46,003 bases of DNA from Chrysochromulina tobinii (taxonomy: Eukaryota; Haptophyta; Prymnesiales; Chrysochromulinaceae). The position numbers and the translations under genes were made by a program. The notes below the pieces were generated by a model. The model made no database searches. It saw nothing but the letters and a program-made list of their open reading frames with translations, and was not told the origin of the DNA. Location: contig JWZX01003329.1 of NCBI GenBank assembly GCA_001275005.1, positions 1 to 46,003 of the forward strand, given 5' to 3'. Position 1 is the first letter of the stretch. Each line of letters begins with the position of its first letter. This document shows, piece by piece, positions 10,466 through 18,238 of this stretch.

Positions 10466-11995
10466 ATGAGCGACGACATCGATAAGCACGTGTCGCGCCG
10501 GTTCGAGGTACAGCAGAAGCTGGGGAAGGGGGCATACGGCATTGTGTGGAAGGCGCTGGAGAAGAAGACCAAGGAGCAGGTCGCGCTCAAGAAGGTCTTC
10601 GACGCCTTCCAGAATTCGACGGACGCGCAGCGCACCTACCGCGAGGTCGTCTACCTGCTCCAAATGGACCACGAAAACATTATCAAACTGAACAGCGTCA
10701 TCAAAGCCGACAACGATAAGGATCTCTACCTTGTCTTCGAGTACATGGAGACAGACCTGCACGCGACCATCCGGGCCAATATCCTGGAAGAGATCCATAA
10801 GCAGTACATCATGTACCAGGCGTTCAAGGCGCTCGCCTACATGCACTCCGCCTCGCTGATACATCGAGACATGAAGCCGGCCAACCTACTGCTCAACTCG
10901 GAGTGTTTGATGAAGGTGGCCGACTTTGGGCTTGCGCGCTCTCTCAATTCGATGCTCTCCTCGGAAGATCGAATGGATACGATGACGGACTATGTGGCGA
11001 CGCGCTGGTACCGCGCGCCCGAGATCCTCGTGGGTTCGACGCAGTACGGCGCCAAGGCCGACTTGTGGTCATTGGGCTGCATCTTCGGCGAGATGATCAA
11101 TGCGAAGCCTGTGTTTGGTGGCACCTCGACGCTCAACCAGCTCGAGGTGATCTCCGAGCTGTTGGGTCATCCGTCGCCGGAGCAGGTGGCGTCGCTCAAG
11201 TCGACCTTTGCCACGACCATGTACGAGAACGTCAGCGGCAGCGGCAGTGAATCTGGCAGTGAAGGAGGGATCGCAGCCTTGCCCGAAAAGGAACGCAAGG
11301 CGAGATTCGTCACCAAGTTCCCTACGGTACGCCCGCGACGACGCCCGCTCACACGCACAGGCACGGAGCGGTGCCGCCTCAGAGCAGCGCCCGCCGCCTC
11401 GCACCCTCCGTGCCCCGCCGCACCGCCCGCCGCACCGCCTGGGACGACGCCAGCCGTGGCGACTACTCACGCTTACCGCTGCCTCGCTGCCCGCTGCCGC
11501 CGCTGCCCCCACTGCCGCGATCGCTTCGCTGCCTCGGCCATGGTAGCCGGCACAGTTCCCGCCTCCAAGACGGTCCCAACTGCTGGCGGCCCCGCTGCCA
11601 CGGCTGGCGCCGTTGCGAGCGCTTCGTCCTTCCCCCCTATCCTGTCGTGCATCTCGCGAGCTTTGTGCTCTGACCATGCGCGCACGCTCTCTCCTCCCCC
11701 ACACACGCAGGCGTCGCCGGACGCGATTGATCTGCTGATGAGCTCCTTAATGTACGATCCGGAGAAGCGGATCAGTCCAGAGGAGGGGATGGTACACCCG
11801 TACTGCGTCCAGTTCCACGACACGGAGAGCGTCGCAACGGCTGACAAGCACGTCGAGTCGACGCCGAGCGCCGCGGTGCCTTCATTCCAGGTGACGGAGA
11901 ACTACATGACGGAGGTGAACGACAACAAGAAGCTCGAGACCAAAATGTACCGCACCATGTTGCACCAGATCTGCGACGCGATGCCCAAAAGATGA
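10466..11995 (+). CDS. ERK7/MAPK15-type MAP kinase, one intron (exons 10466-11326 and 11711-11995)
   Basis: Ser/Thr protein kinase of the atypical MAPK15 (ERK7/8) group, which in animals and protists is linked to cilia and basal bodies. The spliced product is 381 aa. Visible motifs are the Gly-rich loop GKGAYGIVWKA, the ATP-binding Lys in VALKKVFDAF, the catalytic loop HRDMKPANLL, DFGLARS, and the activation segment TDYVATRWYRAPE. The dual phosphorylation motif is therefore TDY, where most ERK-type kinases have TEY. The N-terminus (DKHVSRRFEVQQKLGKGAYGIVWKA) and DAQRTYREVV resemble ERK7/8 closely. I chose the ATG at 10466 because upstream in-frame sequence lacks ATG and is not kinase-like. 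The GT-AG intron at 11327 joins KFPT to ASPDAIDLLMSSL, giving the normal subdomain XI. It is a multiple of three and has no in-frame stop. Confidence 0.9.
   Translation: MSDDIDKHVSRRFEVQQKLGKGAYGIVWKALEKKTKEQVALKKVFDAFQNSTDAQRTYREVVYLLQMDHENIIKLNSVIKADNDKDLYLVFEYMETDLHATIRANILEEIHKQYIMYQAFKALAYMHSASLIHRDMKPANLLLNSECLMKVADFGLARSLNSMLSSEDRMDTMTDYVATRWYRAPEILVGSTQYGAKADLWSLGCIFGEMINAKPVFGGTSTLNQLEVISELLGHPSPEQVASLKSTFATTMYENVSGSGSESGSEGGIAALPEKERKARFVTKFPTVRPRRRPLTRTGTERCRLRAAPAASHPPCPAAPPAAPPGTTPAVATTHAYRCLAARCRRCPHCRDRFAASAMVAGTVPASKTVPTAGGPAATAGAVASASSFPPILSCISRALCSDHARTLSPPPHTQASPDAIDLLMSSLMYDPEKRISPEEGMVHPYCVQFHDTESVATADKHVESTPSAAVPSFQVTENYMTEVNDNKKLETKMYRTMLHQICDAMPKR
11327..11710 (+). other. 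Intron of MAPK15-like gene (384 nt, stop-free, 3n)
   Basis: The donor is ACG|GTACGC and the acceptor is CACACGCAG|GCG, preceded by a pyrimidine-rich run (CTCTCTCCTCCCCCACAC). The in-frame translation is Ala/Pro/Arg-rich and unlike any kinase insert, whereas splicing gives a continuous kinase domain in phase 0. Because the length is divisible by three and no stop occurs, retention would yield a protein with a 128-residue insertion. Confidence 0.8.
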
Positions 11996-12385
11996 GCCGA
12001 GCGTAGCGACTGGTGTTGTAACGACTGGTGTAACGACTGGTGCGGGCGCGCCTGCGGCATGGACGGTGAGTCCGGGACTGCCGACAGTCGCTCCGCGGGG
12101 CTCCCCTTGCCGTGTATGTGTCTTCTGGTCAGTCGTGGAGGACGCGGCGACGCGCGCGTTCGCGCGTACTGTCGCCGATTTGCGACTAGACCTGGCTCAG
12201 AGCCCATATTGGCGTGTGACAAACTCATTCATGGAGACACTGCTCTCTTGATCGATTCGGAGCGGTTTTGGGGACCTTTCCAGCGCGTGCTTCCTTCAAA
12301 GTTCAAACATATCGCTCGAAGAGCGCAACACGACGCTTGCGCGACGAAACTGACGCTTCTGGTGAGCGTCACGTGAGAGAGTCAA
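11996..12385. other. Intergenic: small AACGACTGGTGT tandem repeat; possible 5' UTR intron donor
   Basis: No gene is evident. At 12006-12043 the motif AACGACTGGTGT (or a close variant) occurs three times. A donor-like CTG|GTGAGCGTC at about 12361 and an acceptor-like GGTTCAG at about 12552 could bound a 5' intron of the next gene. Confidence 0.4.
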
Positions 12386-15232
12386 ATGTCACGACCTTCT
12401 CTCGTCTCTGCCATCCACGTGCCGTCGGGTGTGGAGCCCTTTGGACTACGACGCGAGTGCGGCACTGCGCCTGGAGGCGCCACCCGACCGAGTCGGCCAC
12501 TGCGGCACGCTGCCGGCGGCAGCCTGGCTGCAGAGAGGCAAAAAGAGGTTCAGGCGCTGCTGATGGACGAGACGTGGTTCGCCGACGTTGACGCGCCGCT
12601 CGACGACGGTCTCGGCTTCGACGACTGCCCGTCGCCCACACTCTTCCTAAATGACCACCCCGCTGGCTTTGGTGACGCCGTCGATTCGGACGAGGCGGAC
12701 GCGGCGGCGGGCGGCGCGGCAGGGGACGCGGCGGCCGCGTCCAGTGGCGAGGCGCGGGCGGGCGCCGGGCAGAGGTTCGCGGTGAACGGCGACTCCACCC
12801 CCCGCGGACACGGAGGCCTAAGCCGCACTCGCATCGAGGGCCGCATGAACCTCTCACCTCGTGAATCCTTCGAGCGCGGCGGCAAGAAGAAGGCGAGCAG
12901 GTCGCAGAATGGGAACGCCTCGCAAGACGTGCCCGATGCGCTCAAGGGCTTGCTCAACTCGAAGGACCTCGAGGATCGGCTCGCGTCGGCCCAGGCGCAC
13001 CTGAGGCTGATGATCCCCTCTCCCAACGTGAGCTCGCTTGAGCTCGAGAGGCCCCCCTCCCGCCAGCGCAACCTGCCGATGCATCTGAACTCGGACCTGT
13101 CACTCGAGCTGCCCTCGCACGTCGGGCTCCTCTCTCCCGACGTGGAGCGCAAGTGGGCGCACTACGCGTCCACTCCACGTCCCCAGTCCCGCCACAAGTC
13201 ACCGCCCGATGCCGTGTTCCTCGACCTGCCGCCAGAGCCGCTGCAGGGGGACCGCGACCCGCAGCCGCTGGCCCCTGACCAGTACATCGAGCACGACGTT
13301 GACGACCTCTCGTACAACGAGCAGGCGGCAGCAGCTTTCATGTTCGCCGTGCCTGGCGAGGGTGGAGGCGCGGACTGCGGCGCGGGCGCGGCCTTTTCCG
13401 TCGCGGCAGCGGCGGCAGCGCGTGAAGGGGCGATGATGCCGCCCCCGCCGCAACTCCTCTCGACGCCCTACGTCATAGCCCAGTCGAGCGCCTCGACCAA
13501 CGCGCCCATCCCGGCGCGTGTCGCCTCCCGGGTCACTGTGATCAACCCCCCCGGCGGCACACAGCCCGTCATTGGCCCACAACCCGTCATCATCGCTTGT
13601 TGCGCGGGCGCCGCTGCGGGCAGCAGCGGCCCTGGGCTCGCAAGTGGTGGCATGGTCGGACCGAGCGCCAGCAGTGGCGCGGTGCCGGTCGACCTGACCG
13701 GCGCAACACCGCGCGTTGGCGCCGTCCTGTCCATGTCGCCACCAGCCGTGGGGGGGGGCACACAAGCCCTTTCGTACCAAGCTAAGGTGCACCAACGTAC
13801 GGCGCAGTACGGGTTCGTCGATCGCGCCTCCCTCCTTGCCGCCGCAGCCTTCCCCCACGGCGGCGCAGATGCCCTCGAGGGCGACTTCGAGCGACTCGAG
13901 ATGATGGAACCGAACATTTCCGTCGCGGCGAGCTGGAGCGGCGGCGGGACAGGCGCCGTAGCGAGCGCGAGCCTGCGCGGTGCGAGCGGTGCGCGGAGTG
14001 GGGAGCAGGCACTCGGCGGCGGCGGCGAGGGCCCGCCGAAGGTCGCGAGCCTACAGAGCTGGATGGAGCGACGGGCTGCCTCGCGCCCCGACTCGCCCTC
14101 AGTCCTCTCACGCCCTCAGTCAGGCCAGTTTCGGGCGTGCTCGTTGGCGGGGTCCCCCCGGTCGAGCGCTGCACCACCCACAAGACAGTTGCGCGGCAGC
14201 TGCGCGCAGACGACCCCGAGCCTCGCGGCCCCGGCGGCGGCGGCAAACGGCTCGCGCTCGAACACCTCCTGCTCGTCCCATGCACATGCTCGCGCCCATC
14301 AGCAGCAGATGGAGGCGGTTTCGCGCGCGGCCACCGCGGCCTCCACCTCCTTCGACGGCAACGGCACGGCGAGCGTCGTACCGAGCGCGATGCGTCCGTC
14401 GCCGTCGTACGGCCGTTACGCTGACGGCGCCGCCGGCGGGCCGAGCGCCCCCGCACCTTCCATGCCTAGCGCCATGGCGAGCGCTGCGCAGGCGCCGCCC
14501 GGCACGACGCGCACCCTCTCGGGAGTGCCTGGGTTGACGGGAGGTGGCGGCGCGGCGGCGGCGGCCGAGCGCATGGAGGTGCTCAGCTCGAGCGGCTCCC
14601 GACCGTCCACCTCGGAGTCGGACGCGTCGGCCCGCGGCCCACGCCCTGCGCATGCTAAGGATGCTAAGGATGTGGCGCGCGTGCAGAAGCTCGATAAGCT
14701 CTCCGCCATGTACGGCGGCGCGGACGGCGCACACGCCACGCACACAGGCGCACACGCCACGCACACAGGCGCACACGCCACGCACGCCGCCCACGCCGCC
14801 CGCGGCGGCGCTGGCGCCACTCCGGCGACGGGTAGCGAGGGGCGCACCTCGGGTCGTCCAAAGGCCGGCTCGGCGGGCGCCGAGCGCCATGTCGGCAGCT
14901 GCTACGGTGGCACGGCCAACGCCTATGGCGCTTCGTCAATGGCCGCCGAGCTCCGCCGCTCGGTTGGCCGCCCTTCCTGCCGCAACGGGTGCTCCACAGC
15001 CCCCACGACGGTGGGCGCCAACCCCCGGGTCGCGCAGCGCGAGGCCGCCGCGGCGGCGCTCGCTGCCTCACAAGCGGCGGGCGGCGGCGGCCCGCCCGAG
15101 CCCGGGTCCGATCGAAAATACGACGAGCGCGCCGGCCTGGGCGCCACCCGGTACGCCGGCCGTGGATTGGTCTCGCCGCTGCCCTTCGAGTCGTCGCTCG
15201 CACCCGACTTTCTGGCGCTCTTCTCGCAATGA
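12386..15232 (+). CDS. Long disordered Ala/Ser/Gly/Pro-rich hypothetical protein
   Basis: The frame is open for 948 codons with strong C/G third-position preference, so it is probably coding, but I recognise no family. The more ordered N-terminal half contains an acidic segment (MDETWFADVDAPLDDGLGFDD), a basic patch (GGKKKASRSQNG), LLNSKDLEDRLASAQAHL and ERKWAHYASTPRPQSRHKSPP. The rest is low complexity, with a 21-nt tandem repeat encoding GAHATHT at about 14726-14785 and a hydrophobic C-terminal tail LAPDFLALFSQ. The first 59 codons have weaker coding character and lie between intron-like signals, so the start may be the ATG at 12563. No catalytic motif or membrane segment is seen. It could be a scaffold or regulatory protein. 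Confidence 0.6.
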   Translation: MSRPSLVSAIHVPSGVEPFGLRRECGTAPGGATRPSRPLRHAAGGSLAAERQKEVQALLMDETWFADVDAPLDDGLGFDDCPSPTLFLNDHPAGFGDAVDSDEADAAAGGAAGDAAAASSGEARAGAGQRFAVNGDSTPRGHGGLSRTRIEGRMNLSPRESFERGGKKKASRSQNGNASQDVPDALKGLLNSKDLEDRLASAQAHLRLMIPSPNVSSLELERPPSRQRNLPMHLNSDLSLELPSHVGLLSPDVERKWAHYASTPRPQSRHKSPPDAVFLDLPPEPLQGDRDPQPLAPDQYIEHDVDDLSYNEQAAAAFMFAVPGEGGGADCGAGAAFSVAAAAAAREGAMMPPPPQLLSTPYVIAQSSASTNAPIPARVASRVTVINPPGGTQPVIGPQPVIIACCAGAAAGSSGPGLASGGMVGPSASSGAVPVDLTGATPRVGAVLSMSPPAVGGGTQALSYQAKVHQRTAQYGFVDRASLLAAAAFPHGGADALEGDFERLEMMEPNISVAASWSGGGTGAVASASLRGASGARSGEQALGGGGEGPPKVASLQSWMERRAASRPDSPSVLSRPQSGQFRACSLAGSPRSSAAPPTRQLRGSCAQTTPSLAAPAAAANGSRSNTSCSSHAHARAHQQQMEAVSRAATAASTSFDGNGTASVVPSAMRPSPSYGRYADGAAGGPSAPAPSMPSAMASAAQAPPGTTRTLSGVPGLTGGGGAAAAAERMEVLSSSGSRPSTSESDASARGPRPAHAKDAKDVARVQKLDKLSAMYGGADGAHATHTGAHATHTGAHATHAAHAARGGAGATPATGSEGRTSGRPKAGSAGAERHVGSCYGGTANAYGASSMAAELRRSVGRPSCRNGCSTAPTTVGANPRVAQREAAAAALAASQAAGGGGPPEPGSDRKYDERAGLGATRYAGRGLVSPLPFESSLAPDFLALFSQ

Positions 15233-16058
15233 GGCGTGCCACGAGCCGCCCGAGAGAACCCCACAGGCTGAGCCGAGGAGGGCGCGCCTTCGTGGGCGCG
15301 CCTTCGTGGGCGCCGGCGAGGAGCCGACTCGCTCCGGTGAGCTGTGGCTGCACGTGCAGATGATGGGGCGAGCGTGGTCTCGTGCGTGGCTCGGGATGGT
15401 GACTTGTCAACGGCGAGAGCTCCCTTGTTGAGAGCCACCTTCGATGCAAAGAAACCATGAAAAGACAGGGGAGAAGGCGCGGCTCGTCAACGTCTATCGG
15501 ACGAGAGCGACTCCCAGGATACTATGCTGCATGCAGATGAAGAAGGCGCAGTTCGTCAGTCTGACGAGAGCGACTTCCAGGAAACCAAGTGCAGAAGAAG
15601 GCGCAGCTCGTCCATTGGATGGATGAGAGCGACTTTCAGGCGAACTCGTGGCTCGCGGGATATGCATATTTGTAGTTTCCGATATATAATAAGACCGGAT
15701 ATATTTCTCGATTCTGTACGTGTGCAACAGCCACGACCGAGCAAGCACCCGCCAAACTAATGATTCTTTCGTTTTTAACGGGTGCGCTGGACGCGATTCA
15801 AATACGCCTAGTCTCCGAACGCGTACGCTTGTCCGAAAAGGTGCGAACCCGTGTGCGTGGGCCCCGGGCAAACGTGGTCAGCTCCGTGTCGCGCTGTCCT
15901 CGGCCACTCGTGAGTGGACGATTTCGCCCCCGCACACAGGAGCGTGGAGCGCTTTGCGGTCAGGGAACGCTGCGCCCGTGACCGCTGCCGGAGCCACTCG
16001 ATCACGGTGCGGAATGCACTCTGCAGCACCGCATCGGCCACCGTCCCGCTACATCATC
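15233..16058. other. Intergenic region, 826 bp, with hairpin repeats and an AT-richer patch
   Basis: It lies between two convergent genes, so both 3' ends fall here. It contains a short duplication of GGGCGCGCCTTCGT near 15285-15312, the three hairpin repeats listed separately, and an AT-rich stretch (15650-15780). No coding frame with normal codon use is seen. Confidence 0.5.
15473..15640. repeat. Three diverged repeats, each with a CTCGTC...GACGAG-type hairpin
   Basis: Copies lie at about 15473-15519, 15542-15581 and 15597-15640. Each starts GAAGGCGC(A/G)G(C/T)TCGTC and ends GA(C/T)GAGAGCGACT(C/T)(C/T)CAGG. Between these ends the loops differ in sequence and length, while the complementary arms (CTCGTC/GACGAG; TTCGTCA/TGACGAG; CTCGTCC/GGATGAG) can still pair, partly through G-U. 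Confidence 0.7.
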
Positions 16059-16814
16059 TCATCCTTGCCAGACCTCCTCCTCCACCTCCTCTGAGGGCGC
16101 GGACGTGAAGCAGTGCACGTCCGCCCGCTCGCTGCGGCCGCGACCGTGGCCCGCGTCGCGCTCGCCATGGCGCTCGTCATGGCGCTCGCTGCGCTCGTGA
16201 GTGGCTGGGTGCGAGCTGTGGTAGGTGCCGGCCGAGTGCGCGTGCGCTGGAAGGGACAACTTGCCGTACTTGCCGTAGGGCTCGCCGTAGGGCTTGCTGT
16301 ACGGCTCGTGAAAAGTGTCCTCCCGCGGGTGCCACTCGTCGTGCTGTGAGCGCCACCCGTTGTGCTGATGCTGCTGCTCGCATCCGTGGTGCAGGCCGGG
16401 GACGGTTTGATGGCGCTGTGGAGGAGGCGGTGCATCGGCCTCATCTCGGACGCGCTTCTGCTTGCTCCTTTCGCCTTGGTCTGGCAGGGCCGTGGCGAAA
16501 CCATCATCATCGGAAGTCTGCCACGAGTGCTGCGGATGCTGTGGCCGCCGCGGCGGCGGCGGTTGCTGCCAACGGCGATTCTCATCGCCGCTGACATGGG
16601 CCATTGCGTGTGCTGATTGGTGGGCTTCGCCACGAGCAGCATTCAAGTCCTGCACAACCCGCCGAACGTCCTTCGCGGCGCCGGTGGCGTACACACGGAT
16701 CAGGCTCTGCTTGGTGTTGCAAAGTATGCACGACCATTTTGGAGACTTGCCCTCGAGGTGGACTTGGAACGCTCCGCACTCTGCGCAGCGCAGCGCGCGG
16801 AAGGTTTGCGGCAT
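16059..16814 (-). CDS. MRNIP-like protein (MRN complex-interacting protein family)
   Basis: This 251-aa protein starts with the MRNIP-type zinc-ribbon domain: LRCAECGAFQVHLEGKSPKW, then SCILCNTKQSLIRVY and DVRRVVQDLNAARGE. The paired CxxC motifs, the Lys-Trp-x-Cys step and the following helix match the MRNIP N-terminus. In animals MRNIP binds the MRE11-RAD50-NBS1 complex and supports the DNA double-strand break response in the nucleus. The remaining two thirds is low complexity (His, Gln, Pro, Ser, Asp/Arg), with short YGEPYGKYGK repeats. The start ATG at 16814 puts the zinc domain at the very N-terminus, as in known members; upstream in-frame codons look non-coding. It is divergent from the methyltransferase gene. 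The domain is clear; the exact cellular role here is inferred. Confidence 0.8.
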   Translation of the reverse strand: MPQTFRALRCAECGAFQVHLEGKSPKWSCILCNTKQSLIRVYATGAAKDVRRVVQDLNAARGEAHQSAHAMAHVSGDENRRWQQPPPPRRPQHPQHSWQTSDDDGFATALPDQGERSKQKRVRDEADAPPPPQRHQTVPGLHHGCEQQHQHNGWRSQHDEWHPREDTFHEPYSKPYGEPYGKYGKLSLPAHAHSAGTYHSSHPATHERSERHDERHGERDAGHGRGRSERADVHCFTSAPSEEVEEEVWQG

Positions 16815-17021
16815 CACACGGACACCAAGTCCTGTGCCGGTGTCAGCGCCGATGTCAGAGAGCACACCGGTGTCGCGAGCGCTAGTCTCTCGGTTTTGGG
16901 GAATCGATCCACACACCAAAACGTACAACGTTTGGGAACACATCGCACCCTTCACGTCGACGTTCACGCTCTTTCATCTCGCGCTTCTCTAAAGCCCGCC
17001 GCCGCTGCCGACATCTTTCGA
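16815..17021. promoter_or_regulatory. Putative bidirectional promoter (MRNIP-like / methyltransferase)
   Basis: This is a 207-bp gap between divergent start codons. No TATA box or clear conserved element is recognised. The assignment is positional. Confidence 0.4.
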
Positions 17022-17963
17022 ATGGCGACGGCCCCGACGGCGGTCCCAACGCTGGGTGGTCGTGACCTGTACAACGCCTTGTATGCCGGGGGCTACCACA
17101 GCAACCTAGGCTTCTCGCACGCTGAGTTTGTCATGTACGAAGCCAGCGAGATGGCTGCCTGGTACAACTTCTCAACCGTCCTCGACGTTGGCTGCTCACA
17201 TGGCTTGGGCGTCAAATGGCTGTGGGAGCACGGCGGGCTAACTGCATCTGGGGTCGACGTGTCCGACGTTGCCGTTGCTCAGGCACGAAGAGCCCGGCTC
17301 AACTGCCCGCAGAAGGCTACGAGTGAAGAGCAGTGCCCAGTGCGTGCGTCCGACGCGCTCAACACCTACAGGTTGGCCCGAAAGATGATTCGGAGGAATG
17401 CAACCACCAGGCCGCCGTGGCCACTGCCACACGGCCGACCGCGATGCATCCCCCCTTGCTTTTCCGCCGCATCCGTGCTGGCGCTGCCGCGTCCGGATCG
17501 CTCCTTCGACGCTGTCCTGTCTTCGGATGTCCTGGAGCATCTGTCTCCCGAGGAGGTGCAGCCGGCCATCGCGGAGCTCGCTCGGGTCGCTCGTTCGTTC
17601 CTCTTCCTCAAAATCTCGAATCGTCGCGACCAAGCGGGCCCCGACCTGCCACGGCTGGCCGCCGAAAAGGGCCCGAGCGTCAAGGTACCCGACACGCTGC
17701 ACCTTTCCGTGAAGCCACCCAACTTTTGGATCGAGGGCTTCGCTCAGGCGGGCTTCGTGCTGCACCACACGCTCGAGGACGAGCGCCAGTACGAATGGCT
17801 CAAGTACAGGGCCGCGCATATGTGTTGCTCCTTCGTCTTCATCCGCCAGGGCTTGCCGCTCCTGCCGCCCGCTTTGGACAACAAGCGGCTCGAGCACCTT
17901 CGCAGCAGCTGGTGGCCAGCAGGCGCTGCTCCTCATATCTTCGAGCCTCACATCGTGCCATGA
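17022..17963 (+). CDS. Class I SAM-dependent methyltransferase
   Basis: This 313-aa single-exon protein has motif I FSTVLDVGCSHGLGVKWLW (SAM-binding Gly-rich loop, about residues 50-65), motif II ASGVDVSDVAVAQAR with the acidic residue after the second strand, and post-motif FDAVLSSDVLEHLSPEEVQ typical of Methyltransf_11/23-type enzymes. After that come strand SFLFLKISNRRDQ and a C-terminal half with HLSVKPPNFWIEGFAQAGF, a common shape in small-molecule or sugar methyltransferases. A Cys/Pro/Arg-rich insertion separates motif II from the DVLEHL region. The substrate cannot be told. The ATG at 17022 begins MATAPTAVPTLGGRDLYNAL; no signal peptide is obvious. Confidence 0.8.
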   Translation: MATAPTAVPTLGGRDLYNALYAGGYHSNLGFSHAEFVMYEASEMAAWYNFSTVLDVGCSHGLGVKWLWEHGGLTASGVDVSDVAVAQARRARLNCPQKATSEEQCPVRASDALNTYRLARKMIRRNATTRPPWPLPHGRPRCIPPCFSAASVLALPRPDRSFDAVLSSDVLEHLSPEEVQPAIAELARVARSFLFLKISNRRDQAGPDLPRLAAEKGPSVKVPDTLHLSVKPPNFWIEGFAQAGFVLHHTLEDERQYEWLKYRAAHMCCSFVFIRQGLPLLPPALDNKRLEHLRSSWWPAGAAPHIFEPHIVP

Positions 17964-18238
17964 GGAATGCGAGAGCCCGATCGGCACCTCTGCGGCACAC
18001 TCACAGCACACGCCGGACACGCGGACAGCAGGCCTGCCAGTTTTCAACGGCTTGAACTTGATATAAACTTGGTTGACAAATGAACTTGTGTGACGTTACG
18101 CGAATGTGCGCGCGCTACACGCGGCGCGCACATGGCCTCCGTCCAGATTCCAGACAGTTCCAGATTGACATTTTTGGTTTGAGTCGTGCAATCCACTGCA
18201 ACGGCCTTGCCATTCCAGTCGTCTTTAGGTACGCGGGC

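Noticed and set aside
18080-18238. 53 extra N-terminal codons for the kinesin-13-like protein
   Set aside because: In frame, but with weak third-position bias and no kinesin similarity; treated as 5' UTR, though not excluded.
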